Positions 40,299 to 50,089 of a stretch of DNA of 64,000 bases are shown one piece after another (position 1 is the stretch's first letter; each line of letters begins with the position of its first letter). The DNA comes from Streptomyces sp. TP-A0356 (lineage in GTDB: Bacteria; Actinomycetota; Actinomycetes; Streptomycetales; Streptomycetaceae). The stretch is from NCBI RefSeq assembly GCF_001417775.1, contig NZ_BBZJ01000020.1, positions 435,347 through 499,346 of the forward strand. Direction: 5' to 3'. The position numbers were made by a program, and so were the translations under genes. A model generated the notes under the pieces. That model worked only from the letters and a program-made list of their open reading frames with translations. It ran no database searches and was not told where the DNA came from.

Positions 40299-43091
40299 AT
40301 GCGCTTTCGCGGGAAGTCCATCCGCCGGAAGATCGTGGCGCTGCTTCTCGTGCCGCTGCTGTCCCTGACCGCCATCTGGGCGTTCGCAACCGTGATCACC
40401 GGCCGTCAGGCGCAGTCGCTGTTCAACGTCTCGTCAATTGTCGAGAAGGCGGGCTATCCCACCGAGGACACCGTCCGCGTGCTGCAGCAGGAGCGCCGCC
40501 AGACTCTCGTCTACCTCGCCGACCCGCGCGCCTCCCAAGCCCTCGCCGCGCTGCGCCGCAGCCGAGCCGCCACCGACGAGGTCGTGGCCAAGCTCCGTCG
40601 CAACAGCAAGGACGAGAACCTGCACGACGTCATGGGAGAAGGCACCGCCGAGAATCTCGCCTCGCTCCTGGACGCCCTCGACGGAATCGATTCGCTGCGC
40701 CGCAGCGTCGAGGACGGCACCGTCAACGGCTCCCAGGCGCTCGACCTCTACAACCGCCTGGTCGACCCCTGCTTCACGCTGCTGGCCGATCTGCACATCC
40801 TCGACAACGTGGATGTGGACAAGCAGGGCCGCGCGCTCGTCAACGTCTTCCGCGCCCGGGAGCTGCTCTCCCGAGAGGACGCCCTGCTGGGCTCCGCGCT
40901 CGTTTCGGGCCGGATCACCCGCGAGGACATCCACGACGTCTCCGACCTCGTCGCCCAGCGCGCCGTGATGTACGACGTCAGCCTGCCGCTGCTGCCGGAC
41001 TCGGAGAGCGAACGCTTCCAGGGCTACTGGAAGAACGCCGACACCGCACCCCTGCGCGTGGCCGAGCAGGCCCTCGTCAACGCCACCCCCGGCACCCCGC
41101 ACGGCGTGAGCGCCAAGAGCTGGGACGAGGCCGCCGGCCAAGTCCTCGACCGGCTCGACAGCATGAGCACCCAGGCGGGCGACCGTTACCAGGAGCGCGT
41201 CCGCCCCTTCGCCGTCGACGTCATCATCAAGGCGGCCGTCGCGGGCGTCCTCGGCCTCGGGGCCCTGCTGGTCTCACTGATCATGTCCGTACGCATCGGC
41301 CGCGGCCTCATCCGCGATCTACGCCGGCTGCGTCTGGAGGCCCACGAGGCGTCCGGGGTGCGGCTGCCCAGCGTGATGCGCCGTCTGTCCGCGGGCGAAC
41401 AGGTCGACGTCGAGACAGAGGTGCCCCGCCTGGAGTACGACAAGAACGAGATAGGCGAGGTCGGCCAAGCCCTCAACACCCTTCACCGCGCCGCCGTCGA
41501 GGCCGCCGTCAAGCAGGCCGAGCTGCGCGCCGGGGTCTCCGAGGTCTTCGTCAACCTCGCCCGCCGCAGCCAGGTCCTGCTGCACAAGCAGCTCAGCCTG
41601 CTCGACGCGATGGAACGCAGGACCGAGGACACCGAGGAACTCGCCGACCTGTTCCGCCTCGACCACCTCACCACGCGCATGCGCCGCCACGCCGAGGGCC
41701 TGGTCATCCTCTCCGGCGCCGCGCCCTCCCGGCAGTGGCGCAAGCCCGTCCAGCTCATGGACGTCGTACGCGCCGCCGTCGCCGAGGTCGAGGACTACGA
41801 GCGCATCGAGGTGCGCCGACTGCCCCGTGTCGCCGTCACCGGCCCCGCGGTCGCCGACCTGACCCACCTGGTGGCCGAACTACTGGAGAACGCCACGGTG
41901 TTCTCGCCGCCGCACACCGCCGTCCAGGTCGTCGGCGAACGCGTCGCCAACGGATTCACCCTGGAGATCCACGACCGCGGCCTCGGTATGGCGGCCGAGG
42001 CGCTCCTGGACGCCAACCTCAGGCTCGCCGAGACCCCCGAGTTCGAGCTCTCCGACACCGACCGGCTCGGCCTCTTCGTGGTCAGCCGGCTCGCGCAGCG
42101 GCAGAACGTCCGTGTCTCCCTGCAGCCCTCCCCGTACGGCGGCACCACGGCGGTCGTCTTCATCCCCGACGGCCTGCTGACCGACGACTCCCCCGACACC
42201 AACGGCATCGGCTTCCGTCTCGACCGCGCGCTGCCCGACCAGGAGGCCGAAGCCCAGGAGGAGCCGGGGCGGTCCCAGGGGCCCGTCGCGCTCCCCGGCC
42301 TTCCGGCGTCGGTCCTGGACGGGCCGGTCGAACTGGAGGCACCCGTCGACCTGGACACGCTCGGCGACTTCCCGGTCGCCCTCGACGACGAGGACGGCGA
42401 ACGCGGCGGCCTGTTCCGCCCACGCCGCTCCCTGGCGGAAGCGCCGGGCGGACAGCACCAGCAGGCCCGCGACCCGCGGCGCGAACCCGCCCGTCCCGAC
42501 GACACCGACTCCGTCCACGCGGGCGCCCCGGTGCCCCTGCCGCGCCGCCGCACTCCCAAACTCGTCAGCTCGCACGGCCGCCCCGTCACCGGATCGGGAC
42601 CCCGGCGCGGGGGATCCGACGAGGGAACCGAGCCGCTCGACCGGCGCGTGACGGAACTCCAGGAGGCCAGGCGCTCCTCCGGTCGCTCCGGGGAACCCGG
42701 GGGAGGCGCCGCACGTCCGCACGGTGATCGCTCCGAAACCCCCGCCCTGCCGCAGCGGCGCCGTACCCGGCCCCCGGCCGACCCGGACGGGACCAACCCG
42801 CACCCGGACACGGCGGCCGGAACGGCAGAATCGGCCGCGGGCGCGCTGCCCCGGCGGGTACGGCAGGCCAGCCTTGCCCCGCAGCTGAAGGAAGGCCCCG
42901 ACCGGCGCGCCGAAGGCGAGCGGTCCGGCGCCGCGCATCGGCCGGGTCTCGCCGAGCGCGACGCCGACGAGGTCCGGAGCCGTTTCGCCTCGCTCCAGCG
43001 GGGCTGGCAGCGCGGCCGCGAGGAGAACGCCGTGGGCGACGAGGCCCAGGACGGCTCAGCACGAGGAACGACAGAGAGGGACGGTCGATGA
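40299..43091 (+). CDS. cvnA: Conservon sensor-kinase-like protein (CvnA)
   Basis: The 930-aa protein starts with a membrane anchor (RKIVALLLVPLLSLTAIWAF), then a nitrate/nitrite-sensing-like extracellular domain to about residue 300, a second helix ending near LLVSLIMSVRIGRGL, a HAMP-like linker and a histidine-kinase-like ATPase domain with the N-box ELLENATVFS. The C-terminal ~250 residues are low-complexity and disordered. No clear phospho-acceptor His box is seen, as is usual for CvnA proteins that work with a roadblock protein and a Ras-like GTPase. It is coupled to cvnB (ATGA). Confidence 0.87.
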   Translation: MRFRGKSIRRKIVALLLVPLLSLTAIWAFATVITGRQAQSLFNVSSIVEKAGYPTEDTVRVLQQERRQTLVYLADPRASQALAALRRSRAATDEVVAKLRRNSKDENLHDVMGEGTAENLASLLDALDGIDSLRRSVEDGTVNGSQALDLYNRLVDPCFTLLADLHILDNVDVDKQGRALVNVFRARELLSREDALLGSALVSGRITREDIHDVSDLVAQRAVMYDVSLPLLPDSESERFQGYWKNADTAPLRVAEQALVNATPGTPHGVSAKSWDEAAGQVLDRLDSMSTQAGDRYQERVRPFAVDVIIKAAVAGVLGLGALLVSLIMSVRIGRGLIRDLRRLRLEAHEASGVRLPSVMRRLSAGEQVDVETEVPRLEYDKNEIGEVGQALNTLHRAAVEAAVKQAELRAGVSEVFVNLARRSQVLLHKQLSLLDAMERRTEDTEELADLFRLDHLTTRMRRHAEGLVILSGAAPSRQWRKPVQLMDVVRAAVAEVEDYERIEVRRLPRVAVTGPAVADLTHLVAELLENATVFSPPHTAVQVVGERVANGFTLEIHDRGLGMAAEALLDANLRLAETPEFELSDTDRLGLFVVSRLAQRQNVRVSLQPSPYGGTTAVVFIPDGLLTDDSPDTNGIGFRLDRALPDQEAEAQEEPGRSQGPVALPGLPASVLDGPVELEAPVDLDTLGDFPVALDDEDGERGGLFRPRRSLAEAPGGQHQQARDPRREPARPDDTDSVHAGAPVPLPRRRTPKLVSSHGRPVTGSGPRRGGSDEGTEPLDRRVTELQEARRSSGRSGEPGGGAARPHGDRSETPALPQRRRTRPPADPDGTNPHPDTAAGTAESAAGALPRRVRQASLAPQLKEGPDRRAEGERSGAAHRPGLAERDADEVRSRFASLQRGWQRGREENAVGDEAQDGSARGTTERDGR

Positions 43092-43525
43092 CCGCACCGA
43101 AGGCCGCAGGGCCCAACGCGACCAAGGGGTCGGGAGAGCTGAACTGGCTCCTCGACGACCTGGTGGAGCGCGTCGCCAGCATCCGCAAGGCGCTCGTGCT
43201 CTCCAGTGACGGCCTGCCCACAGGGGTCTCCAAGGAGCTGAGCCGGGAGGACAGCGAGCACCTGGCCGCGGTCGCCTCCGGATTCCACAGTCTCGCCAAG
43301 GGCGTGGGCCGGCACTTCGACGCGGGCGGAGTCCGCCAGACCGTCGTCGAACTCGACAAGGCGTTCCTGTTCGTGACGGCCGCCGGCGACGGCAGCTGCC
43401 TCGCCGTCCTCGCGGACGCCGACTCCGACGTCGGTCAGGTGGCGTACGAGATGACCCTCCTGGTCAAGCGGGTCGGCGCACATCTGGGCGCGGCTCCGCG
43501 CACCGATCTGCCCACGGGTGGGTAG
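43088..43525 (+). CDS. cvnB: Roadblock/LC7-domain protein (CvnB)
   Basis: The 145-aa product is a single roadblock/LC7 domain: LNWLLDDLVERVASIRKALVLSSDGLP, LAAVASGFHSLAKGVGR and the C-terminal VAYEMTLLVKRVG. In conservons it links the kinase-like protein to the GTPase. The start ATG overlaps the cvnA stop. Confidence 0.9.
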   Translation: MTAPKAAGPNATKGSGELNWLLDDLVERVASIRKALVLSSDGLPTGVSKELSREDSEHLAAVASGFHSLAKGVGRHFDAGGVRQTVVELDKAFLFVTAAGDGSCLAVLADADSDVGQVAYEMTLLVKRVGAHLGAAPRTDLPTGG

Positions 43526-43534
43526 TGGGATGAC

Positions 43535-43930
43535 ATGAGCGGAGACGGTCAGGGAAGCAGCCACTGGTTCGACGACGAGGCCGGACCGGTCGTGCGCCCG
43601 TACGCCATGACGCGCGGCCGCACCAGCCACGAGGTCCAGCACCGTCTCGACCTGATCGCGGTGGTCGTCGCGGAGCCGTACGTGGACGACCCCGAAGCGG
43701 ACCCGTCGCTGTCCCCGGAACACGTGGACATCGTCGAGCTGTGCCGTGACACCCCCCAGTCGGTCGCCGAACTCGCCGCCGAACTCGATCTGCCCGTCGG
43801 CGTGGTGCGGGTCCTCGTCGGGGACCTCATGGACGAGGAACTGGTGCATGTGTCGCGTCCCGTGCCGCCCGCCGAACTGGTGGACGAGAGCATCCTGCGC
43901 GATGTGATCAACGGCTTGCGCGCCCTGTGA
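43535..43930 (+). CDS. cvnC: DUF742 protein (CvnC)
   Basis: The 131-aa protein matches conservon DUF742 proteins: WFDDEAGPVVRPYAMTRGRT near the start, then SLSPEHVDIVELCRDTPQSVAELAAELDLPVGVVRVLVGDL, a winged-helix-like segment. It probably modulates the GTPase partner. It lies 9 nt behind cvnB. A terminator hairpin follows directly, and cvnD is not next but 3.9 kb away. Confidence 0.88.
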   Translation: MSGDGQGSSHWFDDEAGPVVRPYAMTRGRTSHEVQHRLDLIAVVVAEPYVDDPEADPSLSPEHVDIVELCRDTPQSVAELAAELDLPVGVVRVLVGDLMDEELVHVSRPVPPAELVDESILRDVINGLRAL

Positions 43931-43934
43931 TCGA

Positions 43935-43971
43935 GGGTTTCCGCCCGCTCCCGGTGAGCGCGCGGAAACCC
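43935..43971 (+). terminator. Terminator hairpin after cvnC
   Basis: An outer 9-bp stem (GGGTTTCCG with CGGAAACCC) and an inner 5-bp stem (CGCTC with GAGCG) end right behind the cvnC stop. They separate cvnABC from the hydantoinase-cvnD pair. Confidence 0.75.
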
Positions 43972-44145
43972 CGGCCGTCACGGCGGCCGGCCGCCGGAGC
44001 TCGGCGGAGGCCGGTCCGCCGGAGTGGGGAGACACGTGCGGGCGGTGTCCGCAACCGGGGCGGAGCATCGCGCCGCCTGGTCGGGCGGGGTGCGCGCGGC
44101 CGTCGCGCAGGCTTCCTCGGACCGGCGTCGAGAGGGCCCTCCCGT

Positions 44146-44151
44146 TATGAT
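44146..44151 (+). promoter_or_regulatory. Candidate -10 of the hydantoinase-cvnD unit
   Basis: A near-consensus TATGAT lies about 90 bp upstream of the GTG start. No clear -35 is seen. With the terminator at 43935 it suggests a separate transcript. The rest of the 306-bp gap holds no credible gene. Confidence 0.4.
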
Positions 44152-44236
44152 CTGAGTGATCGTCGACGACCAACCGCAGCGTGCCGATCAGCCGCCTGCG
44201 GACACGGTTGCTGGAAGCGCGATCGGAGAGACGGAC

Positions 44237-47200
44237 GTGACCAGGGGCTGGCAGTTCTGGGTCGACCGCGGCGGCACCTTCACCGACGTCGTCGCCCGCC
44301 GCCCGGACGGCCGTCTGCTCACCCACAAGCTGCTGTCGGACAACCCCCACCGGTACGCCGACGCGGCAGTCGCGGGCGTACGCGAGCTCCTCGACGACGG
44401 CGGGCCGATCGACGCCGTCCGCATGGGCACCACGGTCGCCACCAACGCCCTCCTGGAACGCAAGGGCGAACGCACCCTGCTCGTCATCACCCGGGGCTTC
44501 CGCGACGCCCTGCGCATCGCCTACCAGAACCGGCCGGGCATCTTCGCCCGCGCCATCGAACTGCCCGAGCTGCTGTACGAGCGGGTCGTCGAGGTCGACG
44601 AGCGCATCGCCGCCGACGGCAGCGTCCTGCGCGCCCCCGACCTGGACGCTCTCGCCGGGGCGCTCCAGGAGGCGTACGACGACGGGATCCGCGCCCTCGC
44701 CGTGGTCTGCATGCACAGCCATCTGCACCCCGCCCACGAGCAGGCCATCGGCGAGCTGGCCACCCGTACCGGCTTCCCGCAGATCTCGCTCTCCAGCGAG
44801 GTCAGCCCGCTGATGAAACTGGTCCCGCGCGGCGACACGGCCGTGGTCGACGCCTACCTCTCGCCCGTCCTGCGCCGCTACGTGCAGCATGTCGCCGATG
44901 AACTCGAAGGCGTGCGGCTCATGTTCATGCAGTCCAACGGCGGGCTCGCGGAGGCCGGGCAGTTCCGCGGCAAGGACGCCATCCTGTCCGGGCCCGCGGG
45001 CGGCATCGTCGGCATGGCCCGGATGTCGCAGCTCGCCGGCTTCGACCGCGTCATCGGCTTCGACATGGGCGGCACGTCCACCGACGTCTCGCACTTCACC
45101 GGCGAGTACGAACGCGTCTTCACCACCCGGATCGCAGGCGTCCGGCTCAGGGCGCCCATGCTGGACATCCACACGGTCGCGGCGGGCGGCGGCTCGATCC
45201 TCCACTTCGACGGCTCGCGCTACCGCGTAGGGCCGGACTCGGCGGGCGCGGACCCGGGGCCCGCCTGCTACCGGGGCGGTGGCCCGCTCACCGTCACCGA
45301 CGCCAACGTCATGCTCGGCCGCATCCAACCCGCCCACTTCCCGAGGGTGTTCGGCCCCGACGGCGACCAGCCCCTGGACGACGCACTGGTCCGTGACCGC
45401 TTCACCGCCCTGGCACGCGAGATCCGTGAGCGGACGGGGGACGACCGCACCCCCGAACAGGTCGCCGAGGGCTACCTGCAGATCGCCGTCGCGAACATCG
45501 CCAACGCCGTCAAGCGGATCTCGGTGCAGAAGGGCCACGACGTCACCCGCTACGCGCTCACCACCTTCGGTGGAGCGGGCGGCCAGCACGCGTGCAGGGT
45601 CGCCGACTCGCTGGGCATCCGCACCGTCCTCGTGCCGCCCATGGCCGGCGTGCTGTCCGCGCTCGGCATCGGGCTCGCCGACACCACGGCCATGCGCGAA
45701 CAGTCCGTCGAGGTGCCCCTGGAGCCGGCCGCGATGCCCGGCGTCCGGAAGACCGCCGACGACCTGGCAGGCGCCGCCCGCGCCGAACTCCTCGCCGAGG
45801 ACGTGCCCGAGGACCGCATCCGGATCACCCGCAGGGCCCAGCTGCGCTACGACGGCACCGACACCACCCTCACCGTCGAGCTGACCGAGCCCGACACGAT
45901 GCGTCACGCCTTCGAAGAACGTCATCGCGCCACGTACTCCTTCACGCTCGACCGCCCGATCGTCGTCGAAGCCCTCTCCGTGGAAGCCACCGGCATCACC
46001 GAACCCCCCGATCTCTCCGCCCTCGCCCCGTACGAAGGCCGCTCCGCCGCCCCCGGGACCGTCCGCCTCCACACGGGCGGCGCCTGGCGCGACGTACCTC
46101 TCCACCGCCGGGAGCACCTGCCCCCCGGCGACACCGTCACCGGCCCCGCGATCATCACCGAGGCCGGCGCGACGACCGTCGTCGACGACGGCTGGCGGGC
46201 CACGGCGACCGACGACGGGCATCTGGTCATGGAACGCGTGGCGATTACGGAGAGTTCCGATCTCGACACGAAAGCCGACCCGGTTCTCGTCGAGCTCTTC
46301 AACAACCTCTTCATGTCCATCGCGGAACAGATGGGCGCCCGCCTGGAGTCCACCGCCCAGTCCGTCAACATCAAGGAGCGCCTGGACTTCTCCTGCGCCC
46401 TGTTCGATCCCGAGGGCAACCTGGTCGCCAACGCCCCGCACATTCCGGTGCACCTGGGCTCGATGGGCACCAGCGTCAAGGAGGTCGTCCGGCGGCGCGG
46501 GGGCAGCATGCGCCCCGGCGACACCTACGCGGTCAACGACCCGTACCACGGTGGCACCCACCTGCCCGATGTCACCGTCATCACCCCGGTCTTCGACACC
46601 GAGGGCGAGCGGATCCTCTTCTACGTCGCCTCCCGCGGCCACCACGCGGAGATCGGCGGCATCGCTCCCGGCTCCATGCCCGCGCACAGCCGCACGATCG
46701 AGGAGGAGGGCGTCCTCTTCGACAACTGGCTGCTCGCCCAGACAGGCCGCTTCCGGGAGGAGGAGACGTTCCGCCTGCTCACCGGGGCGCCCCACCCGTC
46801 GCGCAACCCGAAGACGAACCTCGCCGACCTGCGTGCCCAGATCGCCGCCAACCAGAAGGGCGTCGACGAAGTCCGCCACATGATCGAGGACTTCGGGCTC
46901 GACGTCGTCCAGGCGTACATGAAGCACGTCCAGGACAACGCCGAGGAAGCCGTCCGCCGCGTCATCGACGCCCTGGACGACGGCGCGTACGCCTACGAGA
47001 CCGACTCCGGCGCGGTCATCCGCGTCCGCGTGCGCGTGGACCGGGACAACCGCTGCGCGACCGTCGACTTCAGCGGTACGTCCCCGCAGCTGACCACCAA
47101 CTTCAACGCGCCCTTCTCGGTCGTCAACGCCGCCGTCCTGTACGTCTTCCGCACCCTGGTCGCCGACGACATCCCCCTCAACGACGGCTGTCTGCGCCCC

Positions 47201-47854
47201 CTCGACATCGTCGTGCCGCCCGGCTCGATGCTGGCACCCGAGTCCCCGGCCGCCGTCGTCGCCGGCAACGTCGAGACCTCCCAGGCCATCACCGGCGCCC
47301 TGTACGCGGCACTGGGCGTGCAGGCCGAGGGCTCCGGCACCATGAACAACGTCACCTTCGGCAACGACCGATACCAGTACTACGAGACCGTGGCCTCGGG
47401 CTCGGGCGCGGGCGACGGCTTCCCGGGAGCACCCGTCGTACAGACCCACATGACCAACTCGCGTCTGACCGATCCCGAGGTGCTGGAGTGGCGACTGCCG
47501 GTCGTGCTGGAGGAGTTCGCGGTACGGTACGGCAGCGGCGGCGCCGGCCGCTGGCGCGGCGGGGACGGTGCCGTCCGCCGCATCCGGTTCCGGGAGCCGA
47601 TGTCCGTCTCCACGCTCTCCCAGCACCGCAGGATCCCGCCCTACGGGATGGCAGGCGGCGAGCACGGAGCGCTCGGCGCCAACCGCGTGGAACGCGCGGA
47701 CGGGAGCGTGCTGCACCTGAGAGGCAGTGATTCGGCAGACGTCGGCCCGGGCGACGTACTGGTCATCGAAACCCCCGGCGGCGGAGGCTACGGACCGCCG
47801 CCGACCAACCCCCACCGAGCAGGAGAAGAGAACGATGATCTTCGGGCGCAGTGA
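44237..47854 (+). CDS. Fused hydantoinase A/B (5-oxoprolinase-type) enzyme
   Basis: The 1205-aa protein fuses a HyuA half, about residues 1-670 with FWVDRGGTFTDVVARRP, MGTTVATNALLERKGERT, GFDMGGTSTDVSHF and TTFGGAGGQHACRVADSLG, to a HyuB half with LVELFNNLFMSIAEQMG, YAVNDPYHGGTHLPD, RGHHAEIGG and TNSRLTDPEVLEWRLP. That is the layout of eukaryote-like ATP-dependent 5-oxoprolinase and of hydantoinases; the substrate cannot be told apart here. The GTG start has GGAG 8 nt upstream. The 3' end overlaps cvnD by 20 nt. It lies inside an otherwise normal conservon. Confidence 0.87.
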   Translation: MTRGWQFWVDRGGTFTDVVARRPDGRLLTHKLLSDNPHRYADAAVAGVRELLDDGGPIDAVRMGTTVATNALLERKGERTLLVITRGFRDALRIAYQNRPGIFARAIELPELLYERVVEVDERIAADGSVLRAPDLDALAGALQEAYDDGIRALAVVCMHSHLHPAHEQAIGELATRTGFPQISLSSEVSPLMKLVPRGDTAVVDAYLSPVLRRYVQHVADELEGVRLMFMQSNGGLAEAGQFRGKDAILSGPAGGIVGMARMSQLAGFDRVIGFDMGGTSTDVSHFTGEYERVFTTRIAGVRLRAPMLDIHTVAAGGGSILHFDGSRYRVGPDSAGADPGPACYRGGGPLTVTDANVMLGRIQPAHFPRVFGPDGDQPLDDALVRDRFTALAREIRERTGDDRTPEQVAEGYLQIAVANIANAVKRISVQKGHDVTRYALTTFGGAGGQHACRVADSLGIRTVLVPPMAGVLSALGIGLADTTAMREQSVEVPLEPAAMPGVRKTADDLAGAARAELLAEDVPEDRIRITRRAQLRYDGTDTTLTVELTEPDTMRHAFEERHRATYSFTLDRPIVVEALSVEATGITEPPDLSALAPYEGRSAAPGTVRLHTGGAWRDVPLHRREHLPPGDTVTGPAIITEAGATTVVDDGWRATATDDGHLVMERVAITESSDLDTKADPVLVELFNNLFMSIAEQMGARLESTAQSVNIKERLDFSCALFDPEGNLVANAPHIPVHLGSMGTSVKEVVRRRGGSMRPGDTYAVNDPYHGGTHLPDVTVITPVFDTEGERILFYVASRGHHAEIGGIAPGSMPAHSRTIEEEGVLFDNWLLAQTGRFREEETFRLLTGAPHPSRNPKTNLADLRAQIAANQKGVDEVRHMIEDFGLDVVQAYMKHVQDNAEEAVRRVIDALDDGAYAYETDSGAVIRVRVRVDRDNRCATVDFSGTSPQLTTNFNAPFSVVNAAVLYVFRTLVADDIPLNDGCLRPLDIVVPPGSMLAPESPAAVVAGNVETSQAITGALYAALGVQAEGSGTMNNVTFGNDRYQYYETVASGSGAGDGFPGAPVVQTHMTNSRLTDPEVLEWRLPVVLEEFAVRYGSGGAGRWRGGDGAVRRIRFREPMSVSTLSQHRRIPPYGMAGGEHGALGANRVERADGSVLHLRGSDSADVGPGDVLVIETPGGGGYGPPPTNPHRAGEENDDLRAQ

Positions 47855-48440
47855 GCGCGGCAAGCCTCCGGTCGAGCCCGTCACGCTCAAGATCCTCGTC
47901 GCCGGCGGATTCGGCGTGGGCAAGACGACCCTCGTCGGCGCGGTCAGCGAAATCAGGCCGCTGCGCACCGAGGAGCTGCTCACCGAGGCGGGCCGCCCGG
48001 TCGACGACACCAGCGGCGTGGAGGGCAAGCACACCACCACCGTCGCCATGGACTTCGGGCGCATCACCCTCCGCGAGGACCTGGTGCTGTACCTGTTCGG
48101 GACGCCCGGCCAGGACCGCTTCTGGTTCCTGTGGGACGAACTGGCCAGCGGTGCCCTGGGGGCCGTGGTCCTCGCCGACACCCGTCGCCTGGAGGACTGC
48201 TTCGCCGCCGTCGACTACTTCGAGCGCCGTGCCATACCGTTCGTCGTCGGCGTCAACTGCTTCCAGGGCGCCGCCCGTCACCGGGCCGAGGACGTACGAC
48301 GGGCCCTGGACCTGGATGACGACGTCCCGGTCGTCCTCTGTGACGCCCGCGACCGGGAGTCGGTCAAGGAGGTCCTGATCGAGGTCGTCCGGCACGCCAT
48401 GGCGCACACGGCCGACCGTCGCGAGAGCGTCACCGGCTGA
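47835..48440 (+). CDS. cvnD: Conservon Ras-like GTPase (CvnD)
   Basis: The 201-aa product has a P-loop VAGGFGVGKTTLVG at about residue 25, a switch with LYLFGTPGQDRFW and NCF in place of the usual NKxD. This fits bacterial MglA/Cvn GTPases. The 20-nt overlap with the upstream hydantoinase and an AGGAGAAG ribosome site favour translation from that message. The other conservon partners (CvnA-C) are encoded 3.9 kb upstream on a transcript that ends in a terminator. Confidence 0.9.
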   Translation: MIFGRSERGKPPVEPVTLKILVAGGFGVGKTTLVGAVSEIRPLRTEELLTEAGRPVDDTSGVEGKHTTTVAMDFGRITLREDLVLYLFGTPGQDRFWFLWDELASGALGAVVLADTRRLEDCFAAVDYFERRAIPFVVGVNCFQGAARHRAEDVRRALDLDDDVPVVLCDARDRESVKEVLIEVVRHAMAHTADRRESVTG

Positions 48441-48458
48441 TCCGGCGGTGGGGCACGT

Positions 48459-48494
48459 GCGGCCCGTACCCCCGCCGACCGGGGTACGAGCCGC
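48459..48494. terminator. Terminator between cvnD and glpK
   Basis: CGTACCCC with GGGGTACG and an 8-nt loop forms the core stem; the flanking GCGGC with GCCGC extends it. It lies between convergent genes. Confidence 0.6.
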
Positions 48495-48548
48495 AGCGGT
48501 GCACGCGCGCGTGACGCACGTGGGGCGCACGCACGCGTGGAGGGCAGC

Positions 48549-50069
48549 TCAGTCCACCCCGTCCTCGTGCCAGCCGAAACTCTTCTCCACGGCCTTGCGC
48601 CAGTTGTGGTACTCGCGGTCGCGCACCGACGCCTCCATGGCGGGCCTCCACTCGACGTCCTGTTGCCAGTGCGACTTCAGCTCGTCGAGGTCGTTCCACA
48701 CACCCGTCGCGAGCCCCGCGGCGTACGCGGCGCCCAGGCACGTCGTCTCGGAGACCTTCGGACGGATCACGGGCACGTCCAGCACGTCCGCCTGATGCTG
48801 CATCAGCAGGTTGTTCTTCGTCATGCCGCCGTCGACCTTCAGCGTGGTGATCTGCACGCCGGAGTCCTGGTACATGGCGTCCACGACCTCGCGGGTCTGC
48901 CAGCTCGTGGCCTCCAGCACCGCTCGCGCGAGATGTGCCTTCGTGACGTACCGCGTCAGGCCGGTGATCACACCGCGCGCGTCGGAGCGCCAGTACGGCG
49001 CGAACAGGCCCGAGAACGCGGGCACGATGTACGCTCCGCCGTTGTCCTCCACGCTCGCCGCCAGCGTCTCTATCTCGTCCGCCGTACGGATGATGCCGAG
49101 CTGGTCGCGGAACCACTGCACCAGGGCGCCCGTGATCGCGATCGAGCCCTCAAGACAGTAGACCGGAGCCTCACCGCCGATCTTGTAGCCCATGGTCGTC
49201 AGCAGCCCGTTCTTCGACGGCACCGGCCGGTTGCCGGTGTTGAGCAACAGGAAGCTGCCCGTGCCGTAGGTGTTCTTCGCCGTGCCCACGTCGTAGCAGG
49301 CCTGCCCGAACACGGCGGCCTGCTGGTCCCCCAGTGCCGACGCGACCGGCACGCCCGTCAGCTGCCCGACGGCGGTCCCGTACACCTCGGAGGACGACCT
49401 GATCTCCGGCAGCACGGCCTCCGGGACGTTCATGGCGGACAGGATCGAGGAGTCCCACTGGAGCGTCTCCAGGTTCATCAGCATGGTGCGCCCGGCGTTG
49501 GTGACGTCGGTGACGTGCCGGCCGCCGTCCGTGCCGCCGGTCAGGTTCCAGATGAGCCAGGAGTCGATGGTGCCGAAGGCGATCTCGCCGCGCTCGGCGC
49601 GGGCCCTGAGGCCGGGCACGTTGTCGAGCAGCCAGGCCGCCTTGGGCCCGGAGAAGTAGCTCGCGAGCGGCAGTCCGGTCTGCTCACGGAAACGATCCTG
49701 CCCGTCCGAGCCACCGAGTTCGTTGCACAGCGCGGCGGTCCTGGTGTCCTGCCAGACGAGCGCGTTGTGCACGGGCTTGCCCGTGGCGCGGTCCCACAGG
49801 ACCGTCGTCTCCCGCTGGTTGGTGATGCCGAGCGCGCTGATCTGGTCGGCGCGCAGCCCGGCCTTGGCGATCGCGCCCGCGACCACCGCCTGCACCTTGG
49901 ACCAGATCTCCGTGGCGTCGTGCTCCACCCAGCCGGGCTTGGGGAAGATCTGGCGATGCTCGCGCTGGTCGACGGCGACGATCGCGCCGCTGTGGTCGAA
50001 GACGATGCAGCGGCTGGACGTGGTGCCCTGGTCGATCGCGGCGACGTACTGCTGGGCGTTGTCCGTCAT
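48549..50069 (-). CDS. glpK: Glycerol kinase
   Basis: The 506-aa product is a standard FGGY-family glycerol kinase: AAIDQGTTSSRCIVFD at the N-terminus, GITNQRETTVLWDR, LVWQDTRTA, FGTIDSWLIWNLTGG and TTLKVDGGMTKNN. It phosphorylates glycerol to sn-glycerol 3-phosphate. It lies 20 nt behind glpF. No glpD follows; the nearest plus-strand gene is convergent cvnD. Confidence 0.95.
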   Translation of the reverse strand: MTDNAQQYVAAIDQGTTSSRCIVFDHSGAIVAVDQREHRQIFPKPGWVEHDATEIWSKVQAVVAGAIAKAGLRADQISALGITNQRETTVLWDRATGKPVHNALVWQDTRTAALCNELGGSDGQDRFREQTGLPLASYFSGPKAAWLLDNVPGLRARAERGEIAFGTIDSWLIWNLTGGTDGGRHVTDVTNAGRTMLMNLETLQWDSSILSAMNVPEAVLPEIRSSSEVYGTAVGQLTGVPVASALGDQQAAVFGQACYDVGTAKNTYGTGSFLLLNTGNRPVPSKNGLLTTMGYKIGGEAPVYCLEGSIAITGALVQWFRDQLGIIRTADEIETLAASVEDNGGAYIVPAFSGLFAPYWRSDARGVITGLTRYVTKAHLARAVLEATSWQTREVVDAMYQDSGVQITTLKVDGGMTKNNLLMQHQADVLDVPVIRPKVSETTCLGAAYAAGLATGVWNDLDELKSHWQQDVEWRPAMEASVRDREYHNWRKAVEKSFGWHEDGVD

Positions 50070-50089
50070 GACGTCCCCTTCGTCAAGGG

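Noticed and set aside
41795..48181. Very long open frame on the minus strand, over 2100 codons
   Set aside because: It lies antisense to cvnA-C, the hydantoinase and cvnD. High GC removes stop codons in other frames; the amino acid make-up is not protein-like.
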